From: Cytobacillus oceanisediminis
Lineage (GTDB): Bacteria; Bacillota; Bacilli; Bacillales; Cytobacillaceae
NCBI RefSeq assembly: GCF_007830235.1
Contig: NZ_VLKI01000017.1
Coordinates: forward strand, 49,148 to 113,147
DNA: 64,000 nucleotides
Direction: 5' to 3'
The notes under the pieces were generated by a model. The model searched no databases. It worked only from the letters and a program-made list of their open reading frames with translations, and was not told the DNA's origin. Positions within the stretch are counted from its first letter, which is position 1; each line of letters opens with the position of its first letter. This document shows, piece by piece, positions 52,710-61,146 of the stretch. The position numbers were made by a program, and so were the translations under genes.

Positions 52710-53747
52710 CTATAATTCGTCAAATCCATTATCCACTTGTACCTTTGTATATTGCCGTGACTTTTGTTCAAAGAAATCCGATTTGCCATGGTCCACTTCT
52801 TCGTACGCCACAATCCAGCGAAGCGGATTTGTACGATAACCTTCAAATGGACGCTCATAGCCAAGCTGATTGCATCGAACATTTGCATAAAATTTGATAT
52901 ATGCCTCCACATCGGAGAGCAAGATTCCTTCAGTCTTCTCCCCTATCACATAACGGGCCCATTTTATTTCCAATTCCGCAGCCCGCTTAAAAGTACCCAG
53001 GACAAAGTCCTCCAATTCCTTCGTCTCTAGGTCCGGATTTTCCTGCAATATTTCTTTAAATATCTTTACAAACAAATCTACATGGATTTGCTCGTCCCGA
53101 TTAATATAATTAATCATTGTTGAAGTAGCTACCATTTTTTGATTTCTGGCCAGATGATAAAAGAATGCAAAGCCCGAATAGAAAAATAAACCCTCCAGCA
53201 CAACATCATATACGATTGACTTCAGCAAATTTTCAGGAGTCGGATTCTCCGCAAAGTTTCGATATCCACTCGTTACAAACTGATTTCTTTCTGCTAATAT
53301 AGGCTCCGTCCTCCAGAATTCAAAGACTTCATCCTGCCTTTGCTTTGGTACAAGGCTTGACAGCACATATGAATAAGAGTGATTATGGATCACCTCCTGC
53401 TGTGCAAGAATGATCATAAGGGCTGAGAGGCTCGAATCCGTTAAATAATCAGCAACCTTACCTGCATAATCCGTTTGAATGCTGTCGAGCAATGCAAGCA
53501 GGCCAATAATCTTCAAAAAAGTTTCTTGTTCGCCGTCTTTTAATGCAGGGAATTGCTTTATATCCTGGGACATATTAATTTCAAATGGCGTCCAGAAATT
53601 AGCGAGCATTTTTTTATATTTTGGGTATGCCCAGGAAAAACGGACATCATCCCAGTTAAGGATATTGGAGCATTCCCCATTTAGGATCGAAGTTGCACGG
53701 TTTGGTGCGGCAGTGTTGATTAGTTGGCGTTTTTTTAATGTATTCAT
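52710..53747 (-). CDS. nrdB: Ribonucleotide reductase small (radical) subunit
   Basis: 345 aa from ATG 53747 (AAAGGGGAGAATCCT). Ferritin-like diiron fold with ligands visible in AQQEVIHNHSYSY (Glu, His; about 106-118) and INRDEQIHVDLF (Glu, His; about 198-209), plus Glu in VLEGLFFYSG. It houses the radical cofactor (Fe or Mn) used by NrdA. The C-terminal tail NGFDEL is short. It is paired with nrdA, 13 bp upstream. Sequence looks like the NrdB type rather than the Bacillus NrdF; a paralogous nrdEF may exist elsewhere. Confidence 0.88.
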   Translation of the reverse strand: MNTLKKRQLINTAAPNRATSILNGECSNILNWDDVRFSWAYPKYKKMLANFWTPFEINMSQDIKQFPALKDGEQETFLKIIGLLALLDSIQTDYAGKVADYLTDSSLSALMIILAQQEVIHNHSYSYVLSSLVPKQRQDEVFEFWRTEPILAERNQFVTSGYRNFAENPTPENLLKSIVYDVVLEGLFFYSGFAFFYHLARNQKMVATSTMINYINRDEQIHVDLFVKIFKEILQENPDLETKELEDFVLGTFKRAAELEIKWARYVIGEKTEGILLSDVEAYIKFYANVRCNQLGYERPFEGYRTNPLRWIVAYEEVDHGKSDFFEQKSRQYTKVQVDNGFDEL

Positions 53748-53760
53748 AGGATTCTCCCCT

Positions 53761-55983
53761 TTAGCTTGAACAAGATTCACAGTCTTCTATTTCTGATGAT
53801 GTTGAACGAACATAATATGTCGTTTTTAATTTATTTTTCCAGGCAGAAAGATGCAGATTTAATAGATCAACCGCTTTAATATTGTTAGGGATGTAAAAAT
53901 TAAATGAGATTGCCTGGTCGATATGCTTTTGCCTTTTGGCATTCTGCTGGATGCTCCATTCCTGGCCAATATGGTAGGCTGATTTGTAATACCAGGTCGT
54001 TTCGCTGTTTAAATCAGGAGCTGTCACAGGAATCCGGTAATCTTTTTTCTCCTCGGAATACTGTTTATTGAAAATGGGGTCTATACTTGGTGTGCTGCCT
54101 GCAATCAAGGCGGTTGATGCATTGGGAGCAACCGCCATCAAGTACCCGTTGCGTATTCCAACTTTCTTTACGTTTTCTTTTAATGCTGGCCAATTTAATT
54201 TTGATTCTGTCTCCAAATACCCGCGTTTTTCAAAATAGGCACCAGTTTCCCATTCAGATCCTTCAAAAGCTGGATATTTGCCTTTTTCTTCTGCAAGCGC
54301 CATAGAGCTCTTTATCGTTAAATAAGCTACTTTTTCATAGAGCCTGTCAGCAAAGTCTTCTGCTTCCATGCTCTCCCATGGTATTTTTTTCAATGCTAGC
54401 AGATGGTGCCAGCCAAAGGTTCCCAAACCAATCGCCCGGTATTTTTGATTGGTCATTTGGCCCTGGAGGACTGGAATCCTATTAATATCAATTACATTAT
54501 CAAGCATCCGTACCTGAATCGGAATGAGCCTTTCAAGGGCATTATGTTGGCAGGCCCTTGCAAGATTAATAGATGAAAGATTGCAGACGACAAAGTCTCC
54601 AGGTATCTTTTCAATAATGATCTTTCCATCCTTTGTATACTCTTCCGTTCTCTTTGTCACGCTTTGATTTTGGACAATCTCTGTACAAAGATTTGTACAA
54701 TAGATCATTCCGGAATGCGAATTTGTATTTTTCCGGTTTACTTCATCCCGATAAAACATGAATGGAGTTCCTGTCTCGAGCTGGCTTCTCATGATTGACT
54801 TCATAATTTCAATTGCAGGTACCTTTTCCCTTGAAAGCAGCGGGCTGTCAATGCATTCTTTGTATTTCTGCCGGAAAGATCCTTCCCTTTCACCCTCGTC
54901 GTAAAAATCCTCAAGCGAGAAACCCATTGCCTTCCGTACTTCATGAGGATCAAACAAGTACCAATACCCGCGGCTTTCTACTTTTTCCATGAACAAATCC
55001 GGAATGCAGACACCCGTAAATAAATCATGTGTGCGCTGCCTTTCATCTCCGTTATTTAGCTTTGCATCCAGAAATGAGAAGATATCTTTATGCCATACAT
55101 CCAGATAAACGCTTATGGCTCCCTGCCGTTGTCCAAGCTGATCCACACTGACTGCTGTATTATTCAGCTGCTTCATCCATGGGATAACTCCGGAAGAAGC
55201 ACCTTTGAAACCTTTAATATCACTGCCTCTGCTGCGGATTTTCCCCAGGTAGACGCCAATTCCGCCGCCATTCTTGGACAGGGAGGCAATATCCGCATTG
55301 CTGTCATAGATCCCCTCAAGGCTGTCATCAACTGTTTCGACAAAACAGCTGGAAAGCTGGCCCCAGTTTTTCCCCGCATTTGCCAGTGTAGGCGTGGCCA
55401 CTGTCATATAAAAACCGCTCATTGCCCAGTAGGCTTCCTTTATAAGCTCAAGCCGCTTTTCCGGCCGTTCCTTTTTCATTAAAACCATGCTTATGATCAT
55501 AAACCGTTCCTGCGGCAGCTCAAACAGATTTTTCTGCCTGTCCCTGGCAAGATACCGATCTGCCAGCATTTTCAGCCCCAAATACGTAAATAAATGATCA
55601 TTTTCCATTTTAATAACGGCTGCCAGCTCATTGATTTCGTCCTGTGAGTAGGTATCCAATAAATCTTTTTCATAGATTTCCAGAGCTGTCAGCTGCTCGA
55701 TCAATTTATAAAAGTGTCCGTAGCAATCCTCCGGCAAACAACCTCTGTTTTCACCTGCTTCCTGATACAATTTTTTTAAAAGAAGGCGTGAAGCTGCAAA
55801 GGTCCAATCAGGCTCATCCATACTTATCCATGACAAACATTCTAAAATCAGCTGATCATACAGCGCTTTTTCCTTTAGATGATTCATCTCTTCAGATCTT
55901 TTCAATAATAATTCAAAATCAAGCCTTGGAAATTCTGATTTCAGTTCCTCTATTACTGCATTCGTTTGTAAGGTATGTACCAT
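53761..55983 (-). CDS. nrdA: Ribonucleotide reductase large (catalytic) subunit
   Basis: 740 aa. Catalytic barrel blocks: TPTLANAGKNWGQLSSCFVETVDDS (substrate Cys, about 196-220), IYCTNLCTEIVQN (radical Cys, about 421-433), NLSSINLARA, and ALIAGSTPSIDPIF. The C-terminus ends DCESCSS, a redox pair for thioredoxin/glutaredoxin. I see no N-terminal ATP-cone motif. It reduces ribonucleotides to deoxyribonucleotides. Expression is under NrdR boxes and a cobalamin riboswitch, so it is probably shut off when B12 allows a class II enzyme to work (inference). Confidence 0.92.
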   Translation of the reverse strand: MVHTLQTNAVIEELKSEFPRLDFELLLKRSEEMNHLKEKALYDQLILECLSWISMDEPDWTFAASRLLLKKLYQEAGENRGCLPEDCYGHFYKLIEQLTALEIYEKDLLDTYSQDEINELAAVIKMENDHLFTYLGLKMLADRYLARDRQKNLFELPQERFMIISMVLMKKERPEKRLELIKEAYWAMSGFYMTVATPTLANAGKNWGQLSSCFVETVDDSLEGIYDSNADIASLSKNGGGIGVYLGKIRSRGSDIKGFKGASSGVIPWMKQLNNTAVSVDQLGQRQGAISVYLDVWHKDIFSFLDAKLNNGDERQRTHDLFTGVCIPDLFMEKVESRGYWYLFDPHEVRKAMGFSLEDFYDEGEREGSFRQKYKECIDSPLLSREKVPAIEIMKSIMRSQLETGTPFMFYRDEVNRKNTNSHSGMIYCTNLCTEIVQNQSVTKRTEEYTKDGKIIIEKIPGDFVVCNLSSINLARACQHNALERLIPIQVRMLDNVIDINRIPVLQGQMTNQKYRAIGLGTFGWHHLLALKKIPWESMEAEDFADRLYEKVAYLTIKSSMALAEEKGKYPAFEGSEWETGAYFEKRGYLETESKLNWPALKENVKKVGIRNGYLMAVAPNASTALIAGSTPSIDPIFNKQYSEEKKDYRIPVTAPDLNSETTWYYKSAYHIGQEWSIQQNAKRQKHIDQAISFNFYIPNNIKAVDLLNLHLSAWKNKLKTTYYVRSTSSEIEDCESCSS

Positions 55984-56001
55984 CTTGTTTCCTCCTAAAT
56001 G

Positions 56002-56303
56002 GAAAAATAAAAATCCGCTCAGAAAATGAGCGGATCAAACGAAAGTTAATAGCAGGAACCAGTTCTTCTTTGGAAAGCCATTACACCATCGTTTCATCAT
56101 CTCAATCCCCGAAGATAAGAAACTTTCGATCGCCCTGGCAGGTCTCCTGGCTTGTGCTTCACTCTACTAAAAGCCCTTCCCATATAAGCGCCATGAAACG
56201 GCTTATACAGTGGTATGCTTTGTTCGTCTGCACTTACAGTTGCGGGGACAGCTCCGGATTTCCACCGGATTCCCTTTTAAGTCCATTTAAGAACACCAAT
56301 CAC
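56002..56303 (-). promoter_or_regulatory. Cobalamin (AdoCbl) riboswitch upstream of nrdAB
   Basis: Aptamer at about 56128-56303 on the minus strand: GGTGGAAATCCGG, GCTGTCCCCGCAACTGTAA (the B12-box core pairing region) and GCCAGGAGACCTGCC. The expression platform contains CGAAAGTT / AACTTTCG pairing segments and a terminator ATCCGCTC / GAGCGGAT with TTTTTATTTTT (56002-56036) directly before nrdA. B12 should promote termination. Confidence 0.95.
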
Positions 56304-56348
56304 GATCTATATGTAGTTTTTTATTATATAATCAACACTATATATTGT
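56304..56348 (-). promoter_or_regulatory. Two NrdR boxes at the nrdAB promoter
   Basis: ACACTATATATTGT (56335-56348) and GATCTATATGTAGT (56304-56317), offset 31 bp, i.e. three helical turns, the usual NrdR pair. A candidate -10 (TATAAT on the minus strand, 56328-56323) lies between them. Confidence 0.75.
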
Positions 56349-56485
56349 ATGCAATTCTATCACAAGGATTAATAGATTACAAATTTTTTAATTGAACAAT
56401 TCACAATTAGTTCAACTTTCCTCGATAATTTCTCGATAATTAAACTGTAATCTAAAGATGCAATAAAAAAAGGAGTGATTCAAAA

Positions 56486-56746
56486 ATGAAAAGGTTGATT
56501 GCTGGAATATTCTCCGTTACACTCATCCTCGGTTCGGGAACTGCCATTCTCGCAGCAGGAAACGAATCACCTGATGGTTTATTGAACTTTGGAAAAATGA
56601 AGCCGCTCATGCAGGAAATGCACCCCGAATTTTCCAACCAAGAACTGAAAGAAATGTATGAGAGGTGCCATGGAACAAAAGGTGCGATGCCGAGCAGAGG
56701 CTTTAAACAAATGGATAAAGACAAAATGGAGGACATAATGTATTAG
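56486..56746 (+). CDS. Secreted small protein with Met/His/Cys-rich C-terminus
   Basis: 86 aa. ATG after AAAGGAGTGATTCAAAA. Signal peptide (about 1-24, ends LAAG). The mature ~60 residues are rich in potential copper/metal ligands (KMKPLMQEMHPEF, MYERCHGTKGAMPSR, MDKDKMEDIM). It ends at a shared terminator opposite the copper operon's glutaredoxin gene. A copper link is only a positional idea. Confidence 0.7.
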   Translation: MKRLIAGIFSVTLILGSGTAILAAGNESPDGLLNFGKMKPLMQEMHPEFSNQELKEMYERCHGTKGAMPSRGFKQMDKDKMEDIMY

Positions 56747-56749
56747 GAA

Positions 56750-56787
56750 AAAAGACAGAAGGAGAGCAATTCTCCTTCTGTCTTTTC
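56750..56787. terminator. Bidirectional terminator
   Basis: AAAAGACAGAAGGAGA / TCTCCTTCTGTCTTTT long perfect stem with a GCAAT loop. Confidence 0.9.
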
Positions 56788-56788
56788 G

Positions 56789-57067
56789 TTAAAATTGATC
56801 TTTCTCAATCATATTTCTAATAACGTCCTCGTTCATCTCAAAGCCTATAAAATGCTTTTTCTTTGTTCCGCCGTACCATTTCTTTTTTTCAAACAGAAAG
56901 GCTGGAACAATTCGGCTGCCGGTTAAATTGATAAGATCCTGTTCCCTCTCAGGGTCTTTGGAAAGATCTACTTCGTTATATGGTACATTATTCTGCAAAA
57001 GAAACTCTTTCGCCGCCTGGCAATCCTGTCAGGTAGGCCTTGTATAAAGCGTGAGGTTCGCTTTCAA
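56789..57067 (-). CDS. Glutaredoxin-like protein with in-frame TGA at the first redox Cys
   Basis: TTG 57067 follows AAAGGGGTG and opens LKANLTLYTRPT, then TGA (57031-57029), then QDCQAAKEFLLQNNVPYNEV and so on to 56789 in the same frame. Family members have CxxC at exactly this point, so the TGA stands where the first Cys of C-Q-D-C is expected, giving UxxC if it is read as selenocysteine. The rest (GSRIVPAFLFEK, cis-Pro region) is intact, 92 aa in total. Otherwise it is a nonsense mutation of TGC/TGT. Translation may also restart at ATG 56998, giving a fragment without the active site. Last gene after copA. Confidence 0.75.
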
Positions 57068-57123
57068 CTCAGAACACCCCTTTAGAATAATTTATCTATG
57101 TCTTTTACTACCCGAAGTAGAGG

Positions 57124-57267
57124 TTATTCAGCATCCTCATTTACTTCGTGGTTCTCAGGTTCATGCTGTTCTTGCACAGGTTCGGCAAAGAATCCATCAT
57201 ATATAGTATAACCTGCCATAACAAGTACCAAATAGGCAATGGCAGCACCAGCCCATTTTTTCATCAT
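57124..57267 (-). CDS. 47-aa membrane protein in the copper operon
   Basis: Read by hand: ATG 57267 (or 57264) follows AAGGAGCTGGCT, stop TAA at 57126-57124. One N-terminal span (MMKKWAGAAIAYLVLVMAGY) and an acidic, His-containing exterior tail (EPVQEQHEPENHEVNEDAE). It lies 26 bp after copA and 57 bp before the glutaredoxin gene, so it is probably co-transcribed. Function unknown; the acidic/His tail could weakly bind metal (inference). Confidence 0.7.
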   Translation of the reverse strand: MMKKWAGAAIAYLVLVMAGYTIYDGFFAEPVQEQHEPENHEVNEDAE

Positions 57268-57293
57268 AGCCAGCTCCTTCCGTCTGCTATTGT

Positions 57294-59729
57294 TTAACCG
57301 TTCTTTTCATTTAACTTTACTCTTTGCAATCTAAGCGCATTTAATACGACTGAGACTGAACTGAAAGCCATCGCAGCACCTGCAAGCCAAGGGGCAAGGA
57401 AACCTAAAGCTGCTACTGGAATTCCAAGCGTATTATAAGCGAAAGCCCAGAACAGGTTTTGCCTTATATTGCGTATTGTCTTCTTACTCATTAGGATCGC
57501 ATCTGCAATACTATTCAGATCGCCTCTCATCAGCGTAATATCGGCAGCTTCCATCGCAACATCCGTACCTGTTCCAATAGCCATTCCGATATCCGCAACC
57601 GCAAGGGCAGGAGCATCGTTAATGCCATCACCAACCATTGCGACTTTTTTGCCTTGTTCCTGCAGCTTTTTAACTTCATCTGCTTTTCCTTCTGGAAGAA
57701 CTTCCGCAATAGCGGCGTCAATTCCTACTTCATCTGCAATCGCCTGGGCAGTCCGCTTGTTATCACCTGTGATCATAACAACTTCAAGACCCATATCCTT
57801 CAGGCGCTTGATCGCTTCTTTGGATGTTTCCTTTACAGTATCCGCAACGGCTACAATGCCCATATATTGTTCATCAACTGCGACAAGCATCGCCGTTTTC
57901 CCATTGTCCTCAAGGGATTCCATTTTTGCCTGTGCTGTGTCAATGTCTATTTCGTATTTCTGCATTAACCTTCTTGTGCCGATAAGCAGATCCTTGCCAT
58001 CCACTCTGGCTTTAATTCCGAAGCCTGGAATTGCTTCGAATTCTTCAGGATTTAATAAAGTTATCCCTTTTTCCTTTATTCCCTTAACAATTGCTTCAGC
58101 CAATGGATGCTCTGACTGCCTCTCGGCTGAACCAGAAAGCTGAAGGAAAGTGTCTTCTTCCATGTTCCCTTCCACAATCACATCCGTTAAAACAGGCTTT
58201 CCGTGGGTTACCGTTCCTGTTTTATCGAGAACAACAGTAGTTATTTCATGAGTTAATTCCAAATGCTCTCCGCCTTTGAAAAGAACTCCATATTCTGCTG
58301 CACGGCCTGAACCTGCCATAATGGATGTTGGCGTGGCCAAACCAAGTGCACAAGGACATGCAATAACAAGTACAGCAATTAATTTTTCAAGGGCTTCTGC
58401 AAACTCGCCCGGGCTAACCCATAAATACCAAACAAAGAAGGTAATAACGGCTATTGACACTACAATAGGGACAAAGATTCCGGAAATTTTATCTGCCAGG
58501 CGCTGTATTGGTGCTTTGGAGCCCTGTGCTTCTTCAACCACTTTGATGATTTGTGAAAGGGCTGTATCTTTGCCTACTTTAGTAGCTTTAATTTTCAAGA
58601 AACCATTTTTATTGATTGTTGATCCAATAACTGTATCGCCGACTGATTTATCAACCGGTACACTTTCCCCGGTTAGCATGGATTCATCCAGTGCGGACTG
58701 GCCTTCCGTAATTTCGCCATCCACAGGGATTTTTTCGCCTGGCTTTACATATATGATATCGCCAACGAGTACATCTTCAAGCGGGATTTCAAGCTCTTCC
58801 CCATTTCTCAAAACAGTGGCTGTTTTTGCCTGCAGCCCCATCAGCTTTTTAATAGCCTCTGAAGAACGGCCTTTGGCACGAGCTTCAAATAATTTACCCA
58901 AAATAATCAAGGTGATTAATATGGCACTCGTTTCATAGTAAAGCTCAACCATATGAGCATTCGTGCCAATTGATAAAATCGATTGATATAAACTGTAAAA
59001 ATAGGCAGCTGAAGTACCAAGAGCCACCAAGACGTCCATATTGGCACTTTTATTTTTAAGCGCTTTGTATGCACCTACATAGAATTGCTTTCCTATGAAA
59101 AATTGAACAGGAGTTGCCAATGCGAGCTGCACCCACGGATTCATAAACATATCAGGAACATAAATAAATTGTGTGAATTCAAAATGGCCTACCATGGACC
59201 AGAACAAAGGAAGGGAAAGGATTAATGAAAAAATGAATTTCCCTTTTTGCTTCTCGATTTCTTTCTCCCTGTAATCCGCGCCCTCGTTTTCTGCATCTTG
59301 TTTTACTTTGGCCTGATAGCCGAGATTCTCTACTTTCTTAAACATATCCTGGACAGATACCTGTTCAGGATTATATTCAACAGTCGCTGTCTCAAGGGCA
59401 AGATTGACAACAGCTTTTTTGACACCGGCCATTTTATTAAGCCCTTTTTCTATACGCTGCGAACAGGTGGCACAGGTCATGCCAAGCAATTCAAATTCAG
59501 CTTTCTCAGAAACAACTGTATAACCCAGGTCCTCAATTTTTTTCTCAAAGGCTTCAACAGATGTTACATCTGGATTATATTTGACTGATGCTTTTTCCAG
59601 TGCAAGATTAACATTCGCTTCCTGAACACCGTCAAGCTTATTTAACCCTTTCTCGATGCGTGAAGAACATGCCGCACAGGTCATGCCTGATATAGGAAGC
59701 TGAACTTCTTTTAATGCCGCATCACTCAT
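57294..59729 (-). CDS. copA: Copper-exporting P1B-type ATPase
   Basis: 811 aa from ATG 59729 (AAGGAGTGGTATTT). Two N-terminal heavy-metal domains ([10 protein letters not shown] about 15-24 and [10 protein letters not shown] about 83-92), eight helices, the transport motif [13 protein letters not shown], the phosphorylation site [18 protein letters not shown] (HP locus) and [19 protein letters not shown] plus the YN/MxxSS-type ends assign Cu(I) export. It has its own promoter with a CsoR-type operator. Confidence 0.96.
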   Translation of the reverse strand: MSDAALKEVQLPISGMTCAACSSRIEKGLNKLDGVQEANVNLALEKASVKYNPDVTSVEAFEKKIEDLGYTVVSEKAEFELLGMTCATCSQRIEKGLNKMAGVKKAVVNLALETATVEYNPEQVSVQDMFKKVENLGYQAKVKQDAENEGADYREKEIEKQKGKFIFSLILSLPLFWSMVGHFEFTQFIYVPDMFMNPWVQLALATPVQFFIGKQFYVGAYKALKNKSANMDVLVALGTSAAYFYSLYQSILSIGTNAHMVELYYETSAILITLIILGKLFEARAKGRSSEAIKKLMGLQAKTATVLRNGEELEIPLEDVLVGDIIYVKPGEKIPVDGEITEGQSALDESMLTGESVPVDKSVGDTVIGSTINKNGFLKIKATKVGKDTALSQIIKVVEEAQGSKAPIQRLADKISGIFVPIVVSIAVITFFVWYLWVSPGEFAEALEKLIAVLVIACPCALGLATPTSIMAGSGRAAEYGVLFKGGEHLELTHEITTVVLDKTGTVTHGKPVLTDVIVEGNMEEDTFLQLSGSAERQSEHPLAEAIVKGIKEKGITLLNPEEFEAIPGFGIKARVDGKDLLIGTRRLMQKYEIDIDTAQAKMESLEDNGKTAMLVAVDEQYMGIVAVADTVKETSKEAIKRLKDMGLEVVMITGDNKRTAQAIADEVGIDAAIAEVLPEGKADEVKKLQEQGKKVAMVGDGINDAPALAVADIGMAIGTGTDVAMEAADITLMRGDLNSIADAILMSKKTIRNIRQNLFWAFAYNTLGIPVAALGFLAPWLAGAAMAFSSVSVVLNALRLQRVKLNEKNG

Positions 59730-59778
59730 AAATACCACTCCTTAAATTAAGTGACGTATAATTTTGATTTCACTCATT

Positions 59779-59807
59779 ATACTATACCCCTCTACCCTAT
59801 ATGTCAA
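59779..59807 (-). promoter_or_regulatory. copA promoter with CsoR operator
   Basis: Minus strand TTGACA (59807-59802), 17-bp spacer, TAGTAT (59784-59779). The spacer is an imperfect palindrome (TATACCCC..ACCCTATA on plus, 59783-59801) like known CsoR boxes. Confidence 0.75.
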
Positions 59808-59850
59808 CCAAAAATAATTAGACAAATTTTTTAAAAAGCTATATTAAGAT

Positions 59851-59905
59851 GTCTGTTGATTTCCGCTCCTCATTGCCACAATCAAGGATGAGCTTTAACA
59901 TAGCC
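59851..59905. mobile_element. MITE-like repeat, copy E (internally deleted, 55 bp)
   Basis: CTGTTGATTTCCGCTC from the left side is joined, after a short insert, to AGCTTTAACATAGCC, the right end; the ~180-bp interior is missing. It lies between copZ and copA. Confidence 0.65.
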
Positions 59906-59907
59906 TT

Positions 59908-59945
59908 AAAAAAAGAGAACGTGCTGATAATCCACACGTTCTTTT
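59908..59945 (-). terminator. Terminator after copZ
   Basis: Minus strand AGAACGTG / CACGTTCT stem with flanking A's and seven T, so csoR-copZ can end before copA. Confidence 0.75.
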
Positions 59946-59951
59946 CAAAAA

Positions 59952-60158
59952 CTATTCTACATCATATCCCTGATCGTCAATTGTTTCCTTAATCTGCTCA
60001 AGTGACACAGCTGAAGAATCATACTGTACTTGTACCTGGCCATTATCAAGATCAACAGATACCTTTTCAACCCCGTTTAATTTTCCAACACTGCCTTCAA
60101 CTGCTTTTACACAATGGCCGCAAGACATGCCGCTTACTTTTAATGTTATGTTTTCCAT
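59952..60158 (-). CDS. copZ: Copper chaperone CopZ
   Basis: 68 aa from ATG 60158 (AAGGAGATGTTATAT). Single HMA domain: metal site SGMSCGHCVKAVE (CxxC, about residues 9-21), ending IDDQGYDVE. It carries Cu(I) to CopA. Normal length. Follows csoR by 13 bp. Confidence 0.96.
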   Translation of the reverse strand: MENITLKVSGMSCGHCVKAVEGSVGKLNGVEKVSVDLDNGQVQVQYDSSAVSLEQIKETIDDQGYDVE

Positions 60159-60171
60159 ATATAACATCTCC

Positions 60172-60513
60172 TTATTTTTTCATTAATTTTTGAATGGTTA
60201 CCAAAAATTCATCCAGGACTTCATCGTCGCCTTCGTGAATTCTTTCTACTACACAGCTTTTCAAATGGCCTTCCAGCAAAAGCTTTGCTACACTGTTCAA
60301 GGCAGACTGTGTTGCTGAAATTTGTGTTATAACATCATCGCAATAGGTATCTTTTTCTATAAGTCCTTTTATTCCGCGAATCTGCCCTTCAATCCGATTT
60401 AAACGGGTTGTCAAATTCTTTTTTACTTTTTCAGAATGGTGACTTTTTCGTTCCGAGTCAATCGAACAGCAGCTCTCCGCCAATAATTCATCATTTTCCA
60501 ATTCAAAAGCCAT
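60172..60513 (-). CDS. csoR: Copper-sensing repressor CsoR
   Basis: 113 aa from ATG 60513 (GGGGG about 9 bp away; a further in-frame ATG at 60534 lacks a site). DUF156 all-helical repressor with Cu(I) ligands in DTYCDDV (Cys) and GHLKSCV (His, Cys), and the RLNRIEGQIRGIKG DNA/dimer helix. It represses the cop genes until Cu(I) binds. First gene of csoR-copZ. Its N-terminal CC pair is an extra. Confidence 0.94.
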   Translation of the reverse strand: MAFELENDELLAESCCSIDSERKSHHSEKVKKNLTTRLNRIEGQIRGIKGLIEKDTYCDDVITQISATQSALNSVAKLLLEGHLKSCVVERIHEGDDEVLDEFLVTIQKLMKK

Positions 60514-60541
60514 TTGATCCGCCCCCTTATGCATATCATAT

Positions 60542-60556
60542 TATACCCCGGTATCC
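60542..60556 (-). promoter_or_regulatory. CsoR-type operator upstream of csoR
   Basis: ATACCCCGGTAT (60543-60554), a near-palindrome in the 30 bp before the csoR start, matching the TACCC..GGGTA type of CsoR box. Confidence 0.65.
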
Positions 60557-60706
60557 TATGTAAAGGATTTTGCTTAAAATTCTTTGCTTCTCTCTCTTCA
60601 CAATTTCCCACTTTTGTAAATGGTGTCTTGTTCATTTTTCCCTATTATGATATTCAAATTCCCTGTTCATACTAACGGAAACATATCTATAAAAGGAGGC
60701 AATGAA

Positions 60707-60859
60707 ATGAAAAAGAAACAAACTTTTATGGAAGATGCCGGCAAGGACTTATATGGAATCGACAAGGATGTTAGCCTTCAGTCCGTCAACTTCGCTGCAG
60801 CTGAAAATCAGTATATAAACGAGCGCACTGAAAAAGAATCCAATAATGAAATATACTAA
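60707..60859 (+). CDS. Small protein, 50 aa
   Basis: ATG 60707 follows AAAAGGAGGCAATGAA. Hydrophilic, acidic/basic mix: MKKKQTFMEDAGKDLYGIDK, then DVSLQSVNFAAAENQYINER. No family recognised; in size and composition it is like other small Bacillus proteins. A strong terminator follows at once. Confidence 0.65.
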   Translation: MKKKQTFMEDAGKDLYGIDKDVSLQSVNFAAAENQYINERTEKESNNEIY

Positions 60860-60863
60860 ACAA

Positions 60864-60889
60864 AGCCGCCTTTTTAGGCGGCCTTTTTC
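60864..60889 (+). terminator. Terminator after the 60707 gene
   Basis: GCCGCC / GGCGGC stem around TTTTTA, then CTTTTT. Confidence 0.85.
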
Positions 60890-60892
60890 ACG

Positions 60893-61072
60893 TTACAGTT
60901 CTTTAAGCTCAGCAATTTCTACTTCTGATCTTTCCTCAAGAGGGCCGCGCAAATGAACAGTCGCTGTTCTGCCATCTTCATTTAACTTATCGATCCAAAC
61001 AGAAGCTCCATTGTATTTCACTTCAATATCTGCTGATGAAGAAAGAATTTGCTTTACACGTCTAACATCCAC
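60893..61072 (-). CDS. sspH: H-type small acid-soluble spore protein
   Basis: 59 aa read by hand: GTG 61072 follows GCAGGGGAGTGTTTTAAA, stop TAA at 60895-60893. Sequence VDVRRVKQILSSSADIEVKY, then NGASVWIDKLNEDGRTATVH, ending LEERSEVEIAELKEL. It has the SspH layout (x-RAK/VKxI-start, VxYNG-x-x-x-I/W centre, acidic end). Such proteins are made in the forespore and bind or fill the spore core. It supports the spore-former assignment. Confidence 0.85.
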   Translation of the reverse strand: MDVRRVKQILSSSADIEVKYNGASVWIDKLNEDGRTATVHLRGPLEERSEVEIAELKEL

Positions 61073-61146
61073 TTTAAAACACTCCCCTGCATTTTTTCAT
61101 TTTATTTTTTGTAAGGGAGCGAATTTTATGCTAATAAAAACACAAA

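Noticed and set aside
61073..61146. Mg2+ riboswitch or other leader near mgtE
   Set aside because: The 5' region of mgtE (62503-62640) shows no M-box features, and 61073-61146 is simply 3' to the gene.
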